From Poriferisodalis sp965208895 (GTDB taxonomy: Bacteria > Actinomycetota > Acidimicrobiia > Acidimicrobiales > Poriferisodalaceae): DNA of 64,000 nt. This document shows, in pieces, positions 16,493-25,803 of the stretch (position 1 is its first letter; each line of letters opens with the position of its first letter). The notes under the pieces are model-generated. The model was not told the DNA's origin, searched no databases, and worked only from the letters and a program-made list of their open reading frames with translations. A program made the translations under genes and the position numbers. The stretch spans positions 4,377,745 through 4,441,744 of the forward strand of contig NZ_OZ242363.1 of the NCBI RefSeq assembly GCF_965208895.1, given 5' to 3'.

Positions 16493-17226
16493 TGACCCCG
16501 GCCGTGCCCGACTACGAAGAGGCGTTCGCCGCCGCCATCCAGGACTTCTGGATGATCAAGAACGACCAGCAGGCGGCGGCCAATCTCGCGGGACGAAGCG
16601 ACGGCGGCACTAGCGGTTCCGTCCGGGCCGGCAAACACATGTCGCCGTTCGAGCTGCTGATTCGGCAGGTGGTCGAGGACGCTGGGATCGAGCCTGACCC
16701 TGCTCCGAGTGACACGCTGTACCTCCCGGGCTTCTACCGGGAGACGAAGTCCTGGGATGTCGTACTCCAGTACCAAGGGCACGCTCTCGCTATCGTCGAA
16801 GCCAAGTCGCAGGGATCGAGCTTGGCGAACAACTTCAACAATCGGGTTGAGGAAGCCATCGGCCAGGCGGCAGACGTTTGGAAGTCCCACGAGCGTGGGC
16901 TCCTGATCTCGGGCCTCAGGCCATGGGTCGGCTACTTGATGATTGTCGAGGAGACGACGAAGACCACCGATCCGAAGCACCTCCTTGGTGGGAAGGCGGT
17001 GCCCGCGGGCATGAAGGCCGACCCGTTGTTCGACGGGATGAGCTACGCCGAGCGCTACGCCACAGCCTTCAAGCGCCTCGACCAAGAACGCATGCTTGAC
17101 GCCACATGTGTAGCCATTACAAGCGGTCCCGAGTCATACGAGTATCCAAACAAGTGGCTTTCCTTCAACGGCTTCGCGGCCCAGCTCTGGGGGCGATGCC
17201 AGCATGTGCTCGCAGTAGTCGGGTGA
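16492..17226 (+). CDS. PaeR7I/XhoI-family type II restriction endonuclease
   Basis: 244 residues, matching the known length of XhoI/PaeR7I (about 245). The N-terminal SVRAGKHMSPFELLIRQVVE corresponds to the family's G-K-(H/Q)-M block. The PD-(D/E)xK nuclease core reads ETKSWDVVL (Asp89) then AIVEAKSQ (Glu103, Lys105). The family cleaves CTCGAG, so that site is predicted here. The start overlaps the methyltransferase stop (TGATG), which ensures modification is translated first. No control (C) protein gene is seen. Confidence 0.85.
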   Translation: MTPAVPDYEEAFAAAIQDFWMIKNDQQAAANLAGRSDGGTSGSVRAGKHMSPFELLIRQVVEDAGIEPDPAPSDTLYLPGFYRETKSWDVVLQYQGHALAIVEAKSQGSSLANNFNNRVEEAIGQAADVWKSHERGLLISGLRPWVGYLMIVEETTKTTDPKHLLGGKAVPAGMKADPLFDGMSYAERYATAFKRLDQERMLDATCVAITSGPESYEYPNKWLSFNGFAAQLWGRCQHVLAVVG

Positions 17227-17258
17227 AGGTCAGCGCCGCTCGGTGATGTGAGTCGGCG

Positions 17259-18710
17259 TCAGCTCACGTCGAACGCATCGAGGTGAAGGTTGCGCATCTC
17301 GCGACGGAAGCGGGCCCAGCTGCCGGGGAAGAACGGCAGGATGCGACCGTTGCGGTCGCGGTACCAGCCGGGGCAGTCGCCCGCCCAGCTCATCTCCTGC
17401 AGCTCCGCTTGGATGGCTTCGGCCCATTCGTGGGTGGCGTCTCGGCGAGCCTCGATGGCGCTCGCGCCGCGGGCGAGCAGGTGTTGGATCCAGCGGCCGA
17501 TGTAGTTGGTGGCGACCTCGGCCGTCATGAACACCGGAGCATGACCTGGGGATCCGTTGAGACCAGCGACGGTGAACCAATTCGGGAAGCCCGGGATGGC
17601 GACTCCCCGGAATGCTTCGGGCGCCCGAGCGAACGCTGTCCGCAGGTCAAGGCCGTCGCGTCCGTAGATCTCCAGCGCAGGCCCGCCGTCGGCCCGGCCG
17701 CCCAGCTTGTACCCGGTGCAGAAGATGACGACGTCGACATCGACCTCGGTGCCGTCGGCGCTGACCACGCCGCTCGGGGTCAGCGCAGTCACGCCGTGCG
17801 GAACGAGCGTCACGTGATCCAGCGCCAGGGCGGGGTAGTAGTCGTCGGAGACGAGGATGCGTTTGCACCCCGGCTCGAACGAGGGTGTCAGTGCGGCGAT
17901 CGTGTCCGGATCGGAGATCGCAGCGTGCATCTGGTCCATGACCTCAGCGCGCAGCTCCTCGATGGCGTCGGTCTTCTTCTCGAACGCCCGTTGCCACAGC
18001 ATGCTGTCGCGGTACTGCTGGCGACGAGCGCGGTGCCAACCATCGTCGGTGGACAGCTCCGCCTTCTCCTCATCGGTGTAGTAGCGGTTGCGGCGAGGGC
18101 GAACCCAGTTGGGCGTGCGCGAATACACGAAGACCTCGGTCGCGTCCTTCGCCACCTCGGGAACGACCTGAACCGCGGCCGCCGCGCTGCCCACCACCGC
18201 GACCCGACGCCCGGCGAGGTCGACGTCGTGGCGCCACGACCCGGCGTGCCACACCAGGCCTTCGAAGGAATCGAAGCCGTCGAGGGTGGGGTAGTGGGGT
18301 TCGGTGAGGCCACCAGTGGCTGAGACGACGAAGCGGTGGCGGAGTCGTTCGCCCGTTGCCAACTCGAGTTCCCAGCAGGCGTCCTCAGGCTGCCACGATG
18401 CCCGGTCGACGGTGGTGTTGAGCCGGATGTGGTCGGCGATGCCGTACTTGTCGGCGCACGACCGGATGTAGGCCTGGATCTCGGGTTGGCCCGAGAACAC
18501 CATCGAGAAGTCGGGGTTGGGCTCGAAGGTGTAGCAGTAGATGTGCGACGGGATGTCGCAGTGCAGTCCGGGGTAGGTGTTGCGCAGCCACGTCCCGCCG
18601 ACATCGGACTGCTTCTCGTAGACGACGAAGTCGTCGATGCCCGCACGCTTGAGCTCGATGCCCATCACCACGCCGCTGAGGCCCGCGCCCAAGATCCCGA
18701 CTAAGGCCAT
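17259..18710 (-). CDS. Flavin-containing (Baeyer-Villiger-type) monooxygenase
   Basis: 483 residues. FAD-binding GAGLSG (residues 7-12), GGTWLRNTYPG, the Baeyer-Villiger fingerprint FEGLVWHAGSW, NADPH-binding VGSAAAAVQ, and a C-terminal ATG-like motif FCTGYK. It inserts oxygen into ketones or oxygenates soft nucleophiles using NADPH and O2. It is divergent from the acyl-CoA dehydrogenase at 18770, with 59 bases between starts, so the two may share a regulatory region. The second glycine Rossmann motif is atypical (GSAAAA for GxGxxA/G), which could change cofactor affinity. Confidence 0.85.
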   Translation of the reverse strand: MALVGILGAGLSGVVMGIELKRAGIDDFVVYEKQSDVGGTWLRNTYPGLHCDIPSHIYCYTFEPNPDFSMVFSGQPEIQAYIRSCADKYGIADHIRLNTTVDRASWQPEDACWELELATGERLRHRFVVSATGGLTEPHYPTLDGFDSFEGLVWHAGSWRHDVDLAGRRVAVVGSAAAAVQVVPEVAKDATEVFVYSRTPNWVRPRRNRYYTDEEKAELSTDDGWHRARRQQYRDSMLWQRAFEKKTDAIEELRAEVMDQMHAAISDPDTIAALTPSFEPGCKRILVSDDYYPALALDHVTLVPHGVTALTPSGVVSADGTEVDVDVVIFCTGYKLGGRADGGPALEIYGRDGLDLRTAFARAPEAFRGVAIPGFPNWFTVAGLNGSPGHAPVFMTAEVATNYIGRWIQHLLARGASAIEARRDATHEWAEAIQAELQEMSWAGDCPGWYRDRNGRILPFFPGSWARFRREMRNLHLDAFDVS

Positions 18711-18769
18711 GGCAGTAGTGTCGCAGCGGAGGCTCGCCCCATCGCCGATCTCGACGGACAGGCTCGAAC

Positions 18770-19975
18770 ATGACGGTCTACGACGACGCGCACGAGTGGT
18801 ACTCGACTCACTGGGATGCCGAGATGCCCGTGGGGGACTGGTGGCGGCTCATCTCCGAGTCCGGATGGGGCTATCCGTTCTGGCCGGCCGATCGCTTCGG
18901 TCGCGGCCTCAGCCACCTCGAAGCGTTGGAAGCCGATCGCGCCCGAGATGACGTCGGCGCGTTCGGACCTCCAAACGGGGTGTCGGTGACGCTTGTGGCG
19001 CCCACACTGTTCGAACACGGTCCCGACCTGCTCCTTGATCGCTACCTGCCGAAGATCGCCACAGGTGAAGAGCTCTGGTGTCAGCTCTTCTCCGAGCCCG
19101 GCGCCGGATCGGACCTGGCAGGGCTGCGCACCACCGCCGAGCGCGATGGCGACGAGTGGATTGTCAACGGCCAGAAGGTCTGGACAACCGCCGGTCACAC
19201 GGCCGATCGGGCCGTCGTGATGGCGCGCACCGACCCCGACGTGGCCAAGCACCAGGGCATCTCGTTCTTCTGCGTCGACATGGACCAGCCCGGCGTCGAG
19301 GTTCGCCCCTTGCGGGACATGACCGGTGATTGCGAGTTCAACGAGGTCTTCATGGACAACGCCCGCGTGCGTCACGACGATGCGATCGGCGGGCTGAACA
19401 ACGGCTGGCGGGCGGCCATGACGATGCTGGCCGTCGAGCGCGATCTCGATGCGGTGGGCCACGACGGTGGCGGCGACGTCGTCAACGGTGTCGACCTCTC
19501 GGCGCCTGTCGGGGTGGTGCAGCGTAGGCAGGCCACCAGCACCGGCATCTCGGGTTTCAGCTACACCACAGGAGCCGTGAAAGACCAAGTCGTCCGATCA
19601 TTGCTCGAAGACGAAGATCGAACCGATCCGCTGCTGCGACAGGCGTTGGCCAAGGCGCACATCGATCGAGCTGTCCTGGACTGGAACGGCGCCAGAGAGG
19701 TGAATCCGTCGCTCGGCAAGCTCGGCAACTCACTGTTGTGCCGCACCCTGCGCGATCTGGGCTTCTCCGGCAAGGGCATGCCCGCACAGCTCGGCCGCGA
19801 GGATCAGCCCGACGGCGGCCACTTCCTGAAGACGGCACTGTTCACCCAGGGCATGTCAATCGCCGGCGGTACCGACGAGATCCAGCGCAACCTCATCGGT
19901 GAGCGCGAGCTCGGTCTTCCCAAAGAGCCTGATCCAGCTCGGGGTCTGGCGTTCAACGAACTCCCCGACCAGTAG
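18770..19975 (+). CDS. Acyl-CoA dehydrogenase
   Basis: 401 residues of the acyl-CoA dehydrogenase fold: CQLFSEPGAGSDLAGLRTTA and VNGQKVWTTAGH (FAD/substrate loop), ISFFCVDMDQPGVEVRPL, and the C-terminal IAGGTDEIQRNLIGERELGL. It oxidises acyl-CoA to enoyl-CoA, passing electrons to ETF. The segment around residues 225-265 (GHDGGGDVVNGVDLSAPVG) is unusual for the family and suggests a specialised substrate. The run of genes to 24436 looks like a beta-oxidation-type module. Confidence 0.88.
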   Translation: MTVYDDAHEWYSTHWDAEMPVGDWWRLISESGWGYPFWPADRFGRGLSHLEALEADRARDDVGAFGPPNGVSVTLVAPTLFEHGPDLLLDRYLPKIATGEELWCQLFSEPGAGSDLAGLRTTAERDGDEWIVNGQKVWTTAGHTADRAVVMARTDPDVAKHQGISFFCVDMDQPGVEVRPLRDMTGDCEFNEVFMDNARVRHDDAIGGLNNGWRAAMTMLAVERDLDAVGHDGGGDVVNGVDLSAPVGVVQRRQATSTGISGFSYTTGAVKDQVVRSLLEDEDRTDPLLRQALAKAHIDRAVLDWNGAREVNPSLGKLGNSLLCRTLRDLGFSGKGMPAQLGREDQPDGGHFLKTALFTQGMSIAGGTDEIQRNLIGERELGLPKEPDPARGLAFNELPDQ

Positions 19976-20014
19976 GAGAAGCCAATACGGCGTTCCCCCT
20001 CGCCGCCTCGCCGG

Positions 20015-21238
20015 TCAGCTGACGCCCGGCGGCACGTTGTCGATCATCACGCCGGTGTCGTGCAACTTGTCGATCTGTTCGTCGGACAGCCCCAGCTCCG
20101 CCAGGACTTCGCGGTTGTGCTCGCCCTGGAATGGTGCCAAACCGGCGGGGGGAAGCTCGCCCGCGCTGAACTTCCAGGGAGGCGATGGGACGCGAGCGGT
20201 GCCCCCGGCACGATCGTCGACCTCGCGGATGGCGCCACGCTCGGTGGCCCACTCGGACTCGGCGATCTCGGTCACCGTGCGGATGGTGCCCACCGCCAGC
20301 CCAGCCTCACTGACCTGGGCCTCGAGCTCTTCGATGGTGCGGAACGTCAGCACCCAATCGCGGATCTCGGCATGCAGCTCGGCCCAGTTCTCGCGCCGGA
20401 AGTCGGGCGTGATGAACCGGATATCGAGCAGCAGGTCGTTGCGGCGCATCATGGCGCAATAGCGCTGGAACACAAATGTGGCGACGGGGCTGGCTGCGAT
20501 GGTGATGAGCTGGCCGTCGGGGAGCTCGAACACCGGCGATTCAGGGGCGCTGAGGGCCAGCGGTTCGCCTTCGACGTCGATGTCCGACAACTCGTAGCTC
20601 ACGCGGTCGTTGACAGCGAGCATCGAGTGCACCATGGCCACGTCGACGTGTTGCCCTTCGCCGGTGCGGTCGCGGTGCGCCAGCGCGGCCAGCGTGGCGA
20701 TCACGCCCTGGAGGCCGGTGTAGACGTCGGCGTGGTTGTACGCGTCGTTCTCGACCGAGGTCAACGTGTCGCCGTAGTGGCGCGAGATGATCTCTGTGAA
20801 CCCCGACTCGGCCTGCACCGTCGGGGCGAACGCCGGCCGGCTGCGCCACGGACCGGTCTGGCCGTATCCGCTGATCGACACCATGATCAGCGTCGGGTTG
20901 ACGGCGAGAAGATCCTGGTATCCGAGGCCAAAGCCGTCGAGCGTGCCGGGCCGGAAGTTCTCCACCACGATGTCGGCCTCGGCTACCAGCTGGCGCACGA
21001 TGTCCTGGGCTTCGACGAAGTTGAGGTCGAAGCTGATGGCGCGCTTGCCGCTGTTCTGCTGGGCGAAGTAGAGCGACATCGGTCCGACGTGGGGCTGGCC
21101 ACTTCGGCCCGTGTCCGGTGCGGGGGGCTCGATCTTGACCACCGATGCGCCCAGGTCGCGCAGTTGCTTGGTGCAATGGGGGCCGGCAAGCACCCGGGTG
21201 AAGTCGACGATCTTGACGCCGTCCAGCGGGGCGGTCAT
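20015..21238 (-). CDS. CaiB/BaiF-type (family III) CoA-transferase
   Basis: 407 residues. LDGVKIVDFTRVLAGPHCTK, LGASVVKIEPP, GKRAISFDLN and the catalytic aspartate region NFRPGTLDGFGLGYQDL are family III hallmarks; GYGQTGPW and GEGQHVDVAM are also conserved. These enzymes move CoA between organic acids without an acyl-CoA synthetase. The ATG at 21238 overlaps the stop of the upstream enoyl-CoA hydratase by four bases, so the two form an operon. Confidence 0.88.
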   Translation of the reverse strand: MTAPLDGVKIVDFTRVLAGPHCTKQLRDLGASVVKIEPPAPDTGRSGQPHVGPMSLYFAQQNSGKRAISFDLNFVEAQDIVRQLVAEADIVVENFRPGTLDGFGLGYQDLLAVNPTLIMVSISGYGQTGPWRSRPAFAPTVQAESGFTEIISRHYGDTLTSVENDAYNHADVYTGLQGVIATLAALAHRDRTGEGQHVDVAMVHSMLAVNDRVSYELSDIDVEGEPLALSAPESPVFELPDGQLITIAASPVATFVFQRYCAMMRRNDLLLDIRFITPDFRRENWAELHAEIRDWVLTFRTIEELEAQVSEAGLAVGTIRTVTEIAESEWATERGAIREVDDRAGGTARVPSPPWKFSAGELPPAGLAPFQGEHNREVLAELGLSDEQIDKLHDTGVMIDNVPPGVS

Positions 21239-22005
21239 CGGCCCTGGAAGATCGCGGTGCCGGGACCGGTCTCGGCGTAGGCGGTCATTCCGGTCTGGAG
21301 GTCTTGCGAGGCCCACACGGGCTTCGCAGCCTCGTCCTGGACCACATCAGCGGCTCGCACACCCTCGCTGGTGGTGATGGCAGCCAGGCGTTTGATCGCG
21401 GCGTAGGAGACGTTTGGGCCGGTCGCCAACTGGCGGGCCCACGACAGTGACGCATTCCCCAGCTCGTCGTCGGCCACCACGACGTTCACGATGCCCCACT
21501 TCTCGAGCAGCACAGGATCGTGGCGGCGAGCGAACATTGCGATCTCTTTGCCGCGGCTCGCGCCGGCTCGATCCACGACGCGTTGCACTCCGCCGAGCAA
21601 CGGCATCAGGCCCAGGGTGGCTTCCACGAGTCCGAGTCGGGCCGAGGCCCCACAGATGATGAAATCGCAGGCCAAGGCGACCTCGAATCCGCCACCGAGC
21701 GCGAGGCCGTGAACGGCGGCGATGGTGGGAAGCGGCACGCCCTCGAGTCGTTCGAGGACGGCGGCGGCGTCCTGGGAGCGGCCATCTTCGGATCCGAACC
21801 CGTCGACGTCGGCTCCGGCCGAGAAGTGTTTCATCTCGCTGCGGAGCAGGATTGCGCGGCCACCGGCGTCTGCTGCGCTCTCGAAGGCCCCGATCAGCTG
21901 ATCGATGAAGGCGCCGTTGAGCAGGTTGTGCGGTGGCTTGGCCATCGTGACCACGGCGACGGCGCCGTCTATCTCGAGCCGGACATGGTCGGAGGTGTCG
22001 GACAT
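21235..22005 (-). CDS. Enoyl-CoA hydratase/isomerase family protein
   Basis: 256 residues of the crotonase fold. The oxyanion-hole segments are HFSAGADVDGF and GLALGGGFEVALACD, followed by SARLGLVEATLGLMPLLGGVQ. The usual catalytic Glu of hydratases is present in VEATLG. It hydrates or rearranges enoyl-CoA. It is the first gene of a minus-strand pair with the CoA-transferase and is divergent from the acyl-CoA dehydrogenase at 22131, with an inverted repeat between them. Confidence 0.87.
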   Translation of the reverse strand: MSDTSDHVRLEIDGAVAVVTMAKPPHNLLNGAFIDQLIGAFESAADAGGRAILLRSEMKHFSAGADVDGFGSEDGRSQDAAAVLERLEGVPLPTIAAVHGLALGGGFEVALACDFIICGASARLGLVEATLGLMPLLGGVQRVVDRAGASRGKEIAMFARRHDPVLLEKWGIVNVVVADDELGNASLSWARQLATGPNVSYAAIKRLAAITTSEGVRAADVVQDEAAKPVWASQDLQTGMTAYAETGPGTAIFQGR

Positions 22006-22067
22006 GGGCCAAGTTTGCCCGGCGCGCTGCTTGCGGAGCACATTCGGCACACCGCGTGCTGTAGTAA

Positions 22068-22084
22068 CGCGTGAGGTCCACGCG
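22068..22084. promoter_or_regulatory. Inverted repeat in a divergent promoter region
   Basis: CGCGTG-n5-CACGCG is a perfect 17-bp inverted repeat between the divergent enoyl-CoA hydratase and acyl-CoA dehydrogenase genes, a likely regulator site. The regulator is not identified. Confidence 0.4.
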
Positions 22085-22130
22085 CAGTTTCCAGGGAAGA
22101 TGGGGCCCGCGATCACTGAGGAGGAACGGG

Positions 22131-23306
22131 ATGGAGTTCGAATTCCCGGCCGAGGCAGAGCAATTTCGGAAGGAGTTGCGTGCGTTCATGGACAAAGAGC
22201 TGCCTGAGTGGTGGAACGGTCTGTTTCACGACGACGACCGCATCTATCCCTTCACTCGAGAGTTCTGCATGAAGTTGGCTGAGCGAGATTGGCTGACGAT
22301 GTCGTGGCCCGTCTCCCACGGTGGCGTCGACGCCGACGTGTGGAGCCAGATGGTGGTGCGCGAGGAGATGTGGGCGGCCGGTGAGCCCCGCGGCCCGCAG
22401 TACATGAGCCTCAACTACATCGGCCCGATGCTCATGGAGTTCGGAACCGCCGACCAGCAGGAGCGGTTCCTCAAGCCGATGGCTGCGGGTGAGGTCATGT
22501 GGTGTCAGGGGTTCTCCGAGCCCGAGGCCGGCTCCGATCTGGCAGCGCTGTCGACGAAGGCGACCGACGCTGACGGGTGCTTTTTGGTGAACGGTCAGAA
22601 GATCTGGACCAGCTACGCGACTGCTGCGGACTGGTGCTTGTTGCTGTGCCGGACCGATCCGGGTGAGCGCAAGCACCACGGTCTGTCGATGCTCATGGTC
22701 GACATGAACACTCCCGGGATCACGGTTCGACCGATCGACTCGATGGGCGGCCCCCAGGAGTTCAACGAGGTCTTCTTCGACGACGTCGAGGTGCCCTATG
22801 ACTGCCTGCTGGGCCCGCGTGGTGACGGCTGGCGGGTCACGATTGCGACGCTGGCCCATGAGCGGGTTGGGGCTGCGCTCCATGCCCGGGTGAAGGTGCT
22901 GCTCGACGCTTTGATCGAATATGCGACAACCACGAACGGCCCCGACGGCCGGCCGCTGGCCATGCGCCCGTCGGTGCGGTCCGGGCTGGTACGACTTCAG
23001 GCCCGATACCGAGCATCGAGGCTGTTGTCCTACCGAGTCGTCTCGGCCATGGAGGCGGGCGACGCCAACGACGTCGACCCCGCAGTCAGCAAGGTCTTCT
23101 CATCCGAGCTCAACATCCTGATCGGCAATATCGGTCTCGACATCATGGGCGCCAGGGGACAGCTCAAGACCGGCGACGGCCACGCCCCGCTCGACGGGCT
23201 CATGAACGATCACTGGGTCCACAGCATCCCGCAGCCGATCGCCATGGGCACGAACGAAATCCAGCGGAACATCATCAGCCAGCGCGGCCTCGGGCTGCCC
23301 CGGTAG
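22131..23306 (+). CDS. Acyl-CoA dehydrogenase
   Basis: 391 residues: CQGFSEPEAGSDLAALSTKA, VNGQKIWTSYA, FNEVFFDDVEVP and IPQPIAMGTNEIQRNIISQR. GAGGAGG upstream fixes the ATG at 22131. It is followed after 11 bases by a second, shorter acyl-CoA dehydrogenase, an arrangement known from heterodimeric steroid side-chain dehydrogenases (FadE pairs) in actinobacteria. That parallel is an inference; substrate is not visible. Confidence 0.88.
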   Translation: MEFEFPAEAEQFRKELRAFMDKELPEWWNGLFHDDDRIYPFTREFCMKLAERDWLTMSWPVSHGGVDADVWSQMVVREEMWAAGEPRGPQYMSLNYIGPMLMEFGTADQQERFLKPMAAGEVMWCQGFSEPEAGSDLAALSTKATDADGCFLVNGQKIWTSYATAADWCLLLCRTDPGERKHHGLSMLMVDMNTPGITVRPIDSMGGPQEFNEVFFDDVEVPYDCLLGPRGDGWRVTIATLAHERVGAALHARVKVLLDALIEYATTTNGPDGRPLAMRPSVRSGLVRLQARYRASRLLSYRVVSAMEAGDANDVDPAVSKVFSSELNILIGNIGLDIMGARGQLKTGDGHAPLDGLMNDHWVHSIPQPIAMGTNEIQRNIISQRGLGLPR

Positions 23307-23317
23307 GAGCGACGGCC

Positions 23318-24436
23318 ATGGACCTCATGCTCAACGACACGCAAGCGATGATTCGAGACGGCGTCCGGCGCTTTCTGTCCGACTCGCTCGATCCCGACAC
23401 GGTTCGAGAGGTCGAGGCAAGCGCCGACGGCGTCAACTCCGAGATCTGGGCCCCGATGGCCGAACTCGGCTGGACCGCGCTTGCCCTCCCCGAAGACATC
23501 GGCGGAGGCGGTGCAGGACTCGTCGATCTCTGCGTGCTGGCCGAGGAGCTCGGACGGGCTGCCGCATCGACGCCCCTCGTCGCCACGGCCGGCTTCGCGG
23601 CGGCCTTCCTTCAGGCCCTCGAACCGACGGCGGTGAACCGCGACATGCTGAACACGCTCGCGACCAGCGACGCCGTGATCACGCCCGCACTGGTCGACGC
23701 GGCTGGGCGTGACGAACGATCTGCCTCGTCGAGCATCCTCACCGAGACAGACGTCGGTGCCACGATCTCGGGCGCGAAGGCGATGGTCCCGTACGCGTCG
23801 GTGGCGCAGGTGCTGGTTGTGTCGCTGACGACAACGGACGGCGAAGCAGCGGTCGTCGCCGTCAACCGCGACGCCGAGGGAGTCAGTTGGGCTCGCCATG
23901 GCGCCACGGGCGGGGACCCGCTGTTCCACGTCGAGTTCGACAACGTGGCCGTGCCCGGTGACCGCGTCCTGGCCCGCGGCGGCGCCGCGGAGCGAGCCAT
24001 CGACGCCGGATTGGACGCGGCCACCATCGTGGCCACCGCTGAAGCGGTCGGCTGCTGCGAAGGGATGATTCGGCTCGGGTCGCAGTACGCATCGAGCCGT
24101 CAGCAGTTCGGACAGGCAATCGGAAGCTTCCAGGCGGTAGCCCACCCTCTTGCCGACATGCGCATCAACACCGACGCCTGCCGGCTCCTGGTCGCAGAGA
24201 CCGCCTGGATGCTCGACCAGGGGCTCGACGCGACTCTCGAAGTCGCCGGGACCAAGGTCTTTGCGAACGAGGTGATAGCCGACATGATCCATGCCGCCCA
24301 CACCGTTCACGGGGCGATCGGCTACACGACCGAGTACGACCTGCAGCTCTACACCAGGCGCGCCAGGGCGTTCTGCCTGAGCCACGGCGACACCGACGCC
24401 CAGACCGAGCGCGCCGCCGTCGCGCTCGGCCTCTAG
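23318..24436 (+). CDS. Acyl-CoA dehydrogenase, second subunit-type
   Basis: 372 residues. The N-terminal helices (MDLMLNDTQAMIRDGVRRFL) and C-terminal ARAFCLSHG belong to the family, and SSRQQFGQAIGSFQAVAHPL with VHGAIGYTTEYDLQLYTRRA is the FadE28/CaiA-like C-terminal half. The middle domain lacks a strong S-x-P-x-A-G-S-D motif, typical of the partner subunit in alpha2beta2 dehydrogenases. It is cotranscribed with the gene at 22131. Confidence 0.85.
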   Translation: MDLMLNDTQAMIRDGVRRFLSDSLDPDTVREVEASADGVNSEIWAPMAELGWTALALPEDIGGGGAGLVDLCVLAEELGRAAASTPLVATAGFAAAFLQALEPTAVNRDMLNTLATSDAVITPALVDAAGRDERSASSSILTETDVGATISGAKAMVPYASVAQVLVVSLTTTDGEAAVVAVNRDAEGVSWARHGATGGDPLFHVEFDNVAVPGDRVLARGGAAERAIDAGLDAATIVATAEAVGCCEGMIRLGSQYASSRQQFGQAIGSFQAVAHPLADMRINTDACRLLVAETAWMLDQGLDATLEVAGTKVFANEVIADMIHAAHTVHGAIGYTTEYDLQLYTRRARAFCLSHGDTDAQTERAAVALGL

Positions 24437-24498
24437 CCGAGCCGAGAGAGTGAACCAGCCTTCATCGGTCGTGCTATATCACCACGAGGGAGGCCCCC

Positions 24499-25800
24499 AT
24501 GGTGAGTGCTGAGGAGAACCGACTCTTGACCGAGAGCGGCCAGGGGACTCCGGGTGGGGATGTGCTTCGTCGGTACTGGCAGCCGGCGGCGCTCACCGAG
24601 GAACTCGACAGCGACCGGCCGGTGGTTCCCGTTCGCTTGCTGGGAGAGGACCTCGTGCTGTTTCGCGACGAACGAGGTCGTCTGGGCATGATTGGGCGTC
24701 GGTGTCCCCACCGCGGTGCTGATCTGTCCTATGGACGGGTGGAGGATGGCGGTCTGCGCTGTTCGTTCCATGGGTGGCTCTTCGACGTGACCGGCGCGTG
24801 TGTCGAAACCCCGGCGGAACCACCGGGGTCCACGTTCCACACCAGGGTGTGTCAGGTTCAGTACCCGGTGGCGGAGCGCAATGGGATCGTGTGGGCCTTC
24901 TTGGGCGAGGGCGATCCACCGGAGCTTCCTGGGCTGGATTGCTTCGTGGCGCCGGGCCCGCAGGTGTTCGCGTTCAAGGGCATGTGGGGGTGCAACTGGC
25001 TGCAGGCTCACGAGGTCGGCTTGGACCCGGCGCATGCTGCGTTCTTGCATCGCTTCCTCGGCCCCGAGGAGGGCACCTATGGGCTGCAGTTCCGAGACAC
25101 CATCGCGGACACCGGCGTGACCGTCGCTGAGCTGATGCGGGTGGCCTCTGCGCCGGACATCAAGATCGAGCCCACCCCGTTCGGGTTCAGGTTCCGGACG
25201 CTGCGCCGGTACCGGGACGAGTTCACCCATGTCCGGGTCTCGAATTGCATCTTCCCGAACGCGATCACGATCGCGATGAGCCGAGAGATGAGCATCACCC
25301 AGTGGCAGGTCCCCATTGATGATCAGCACTGCTACTGGTACTCGATGTTCGTCAGCTACGGCGATCCCGTCGATGCTGAGGTCATGCGCGAGCAGCGCAT
25401 CAGCCAGGTCACCCTGCCGGAGTACCGCCCGATCGCCGACAAATCGAACAACTGGGGGTTCGATCCGGTCGAGCAGCGCGAGCGGACCTACACCGGCATG
25501 GGCGCCGACATCAATGTTCACGATCAGTGGGCGGTCGAGTCGCCCGGCCCGATCTTTGACCGCACCACCGAACACCTGAGCCCGTCCGATGTCGGCATCC
25601 GTGCCCATCGCCGCATGTATCTGGCTGCCATCCGCCAGCCCGACGCGGACACGCTCATCGGTGCGGCCGACCCCGGTGCGCTCCGCGGCCCCGGCGCCAT
25701 CGACGGCGTCACGATCGTCGACGACTTCGACACCGCGTGGCGCAGCCTCGAGACCAAACGACGCGAGGCCTCAGGGTGGGCTCCCGCGCTGGCGGACTGA
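24499..25800 (+). CDS. Rieske non-haem iron oxygenase (phthalate dioxygenase-like)
   Basis: 433 residues. The Rieske [2Fe-2S] ligands are Cys69/His71 (CPHRGAD) and Cys88/His91 (CSFHGW). The catalytic iron site is LDPAHAAFLHR (Asp176, His179, His184). It resembles the single-component-oxygenase branch of phthalate 4,5-dioxygenase and O- or N-demethylases, which need a separate reductase; none is encoded nearby. The stop is four bases before the ligase gene, so the two are cotranscribed and probably act on one substrate. Confidence 0.88.
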   Translation: MVSAEENRLLTESGQGTPGGDVLRRYWQPAALTEELDSDRPVVPVRLLGEDLVLFRDERGRLGMIGRRCPHRGADLSYGRVEDGGLRCSFHGWLFDVTGACVETPAEPPGSTFHTRVCQVQYPVAERNGIVWAFLGEGDPPELPGLDCFVAPGPQVFAFKGMWGCNWLQAHEVGLDPAHAAFLHRFLGPEEGTYGLQFRDTIADTGVTVAELMRVASAPDIKIEPTPFGFRFRTLRRYRDEFTHVRVSNCIFPNAITIAMSREMSITQWQVPIDDQHCYWYSMFVSYGDPVDAEVMREQRISQVTLPEYRPIADKSNNWGFDPVEQRERTYTGMGADINVHDQWAVESPGPIFDRTTEHLSPSDVGIRAHRRMYLAAIRQPDADTLIGAADPGALRGPGAIDGVTIVDDFDTAWRSLETKRREASGWAPALAD

Positions 25801-25803
25801 CCA

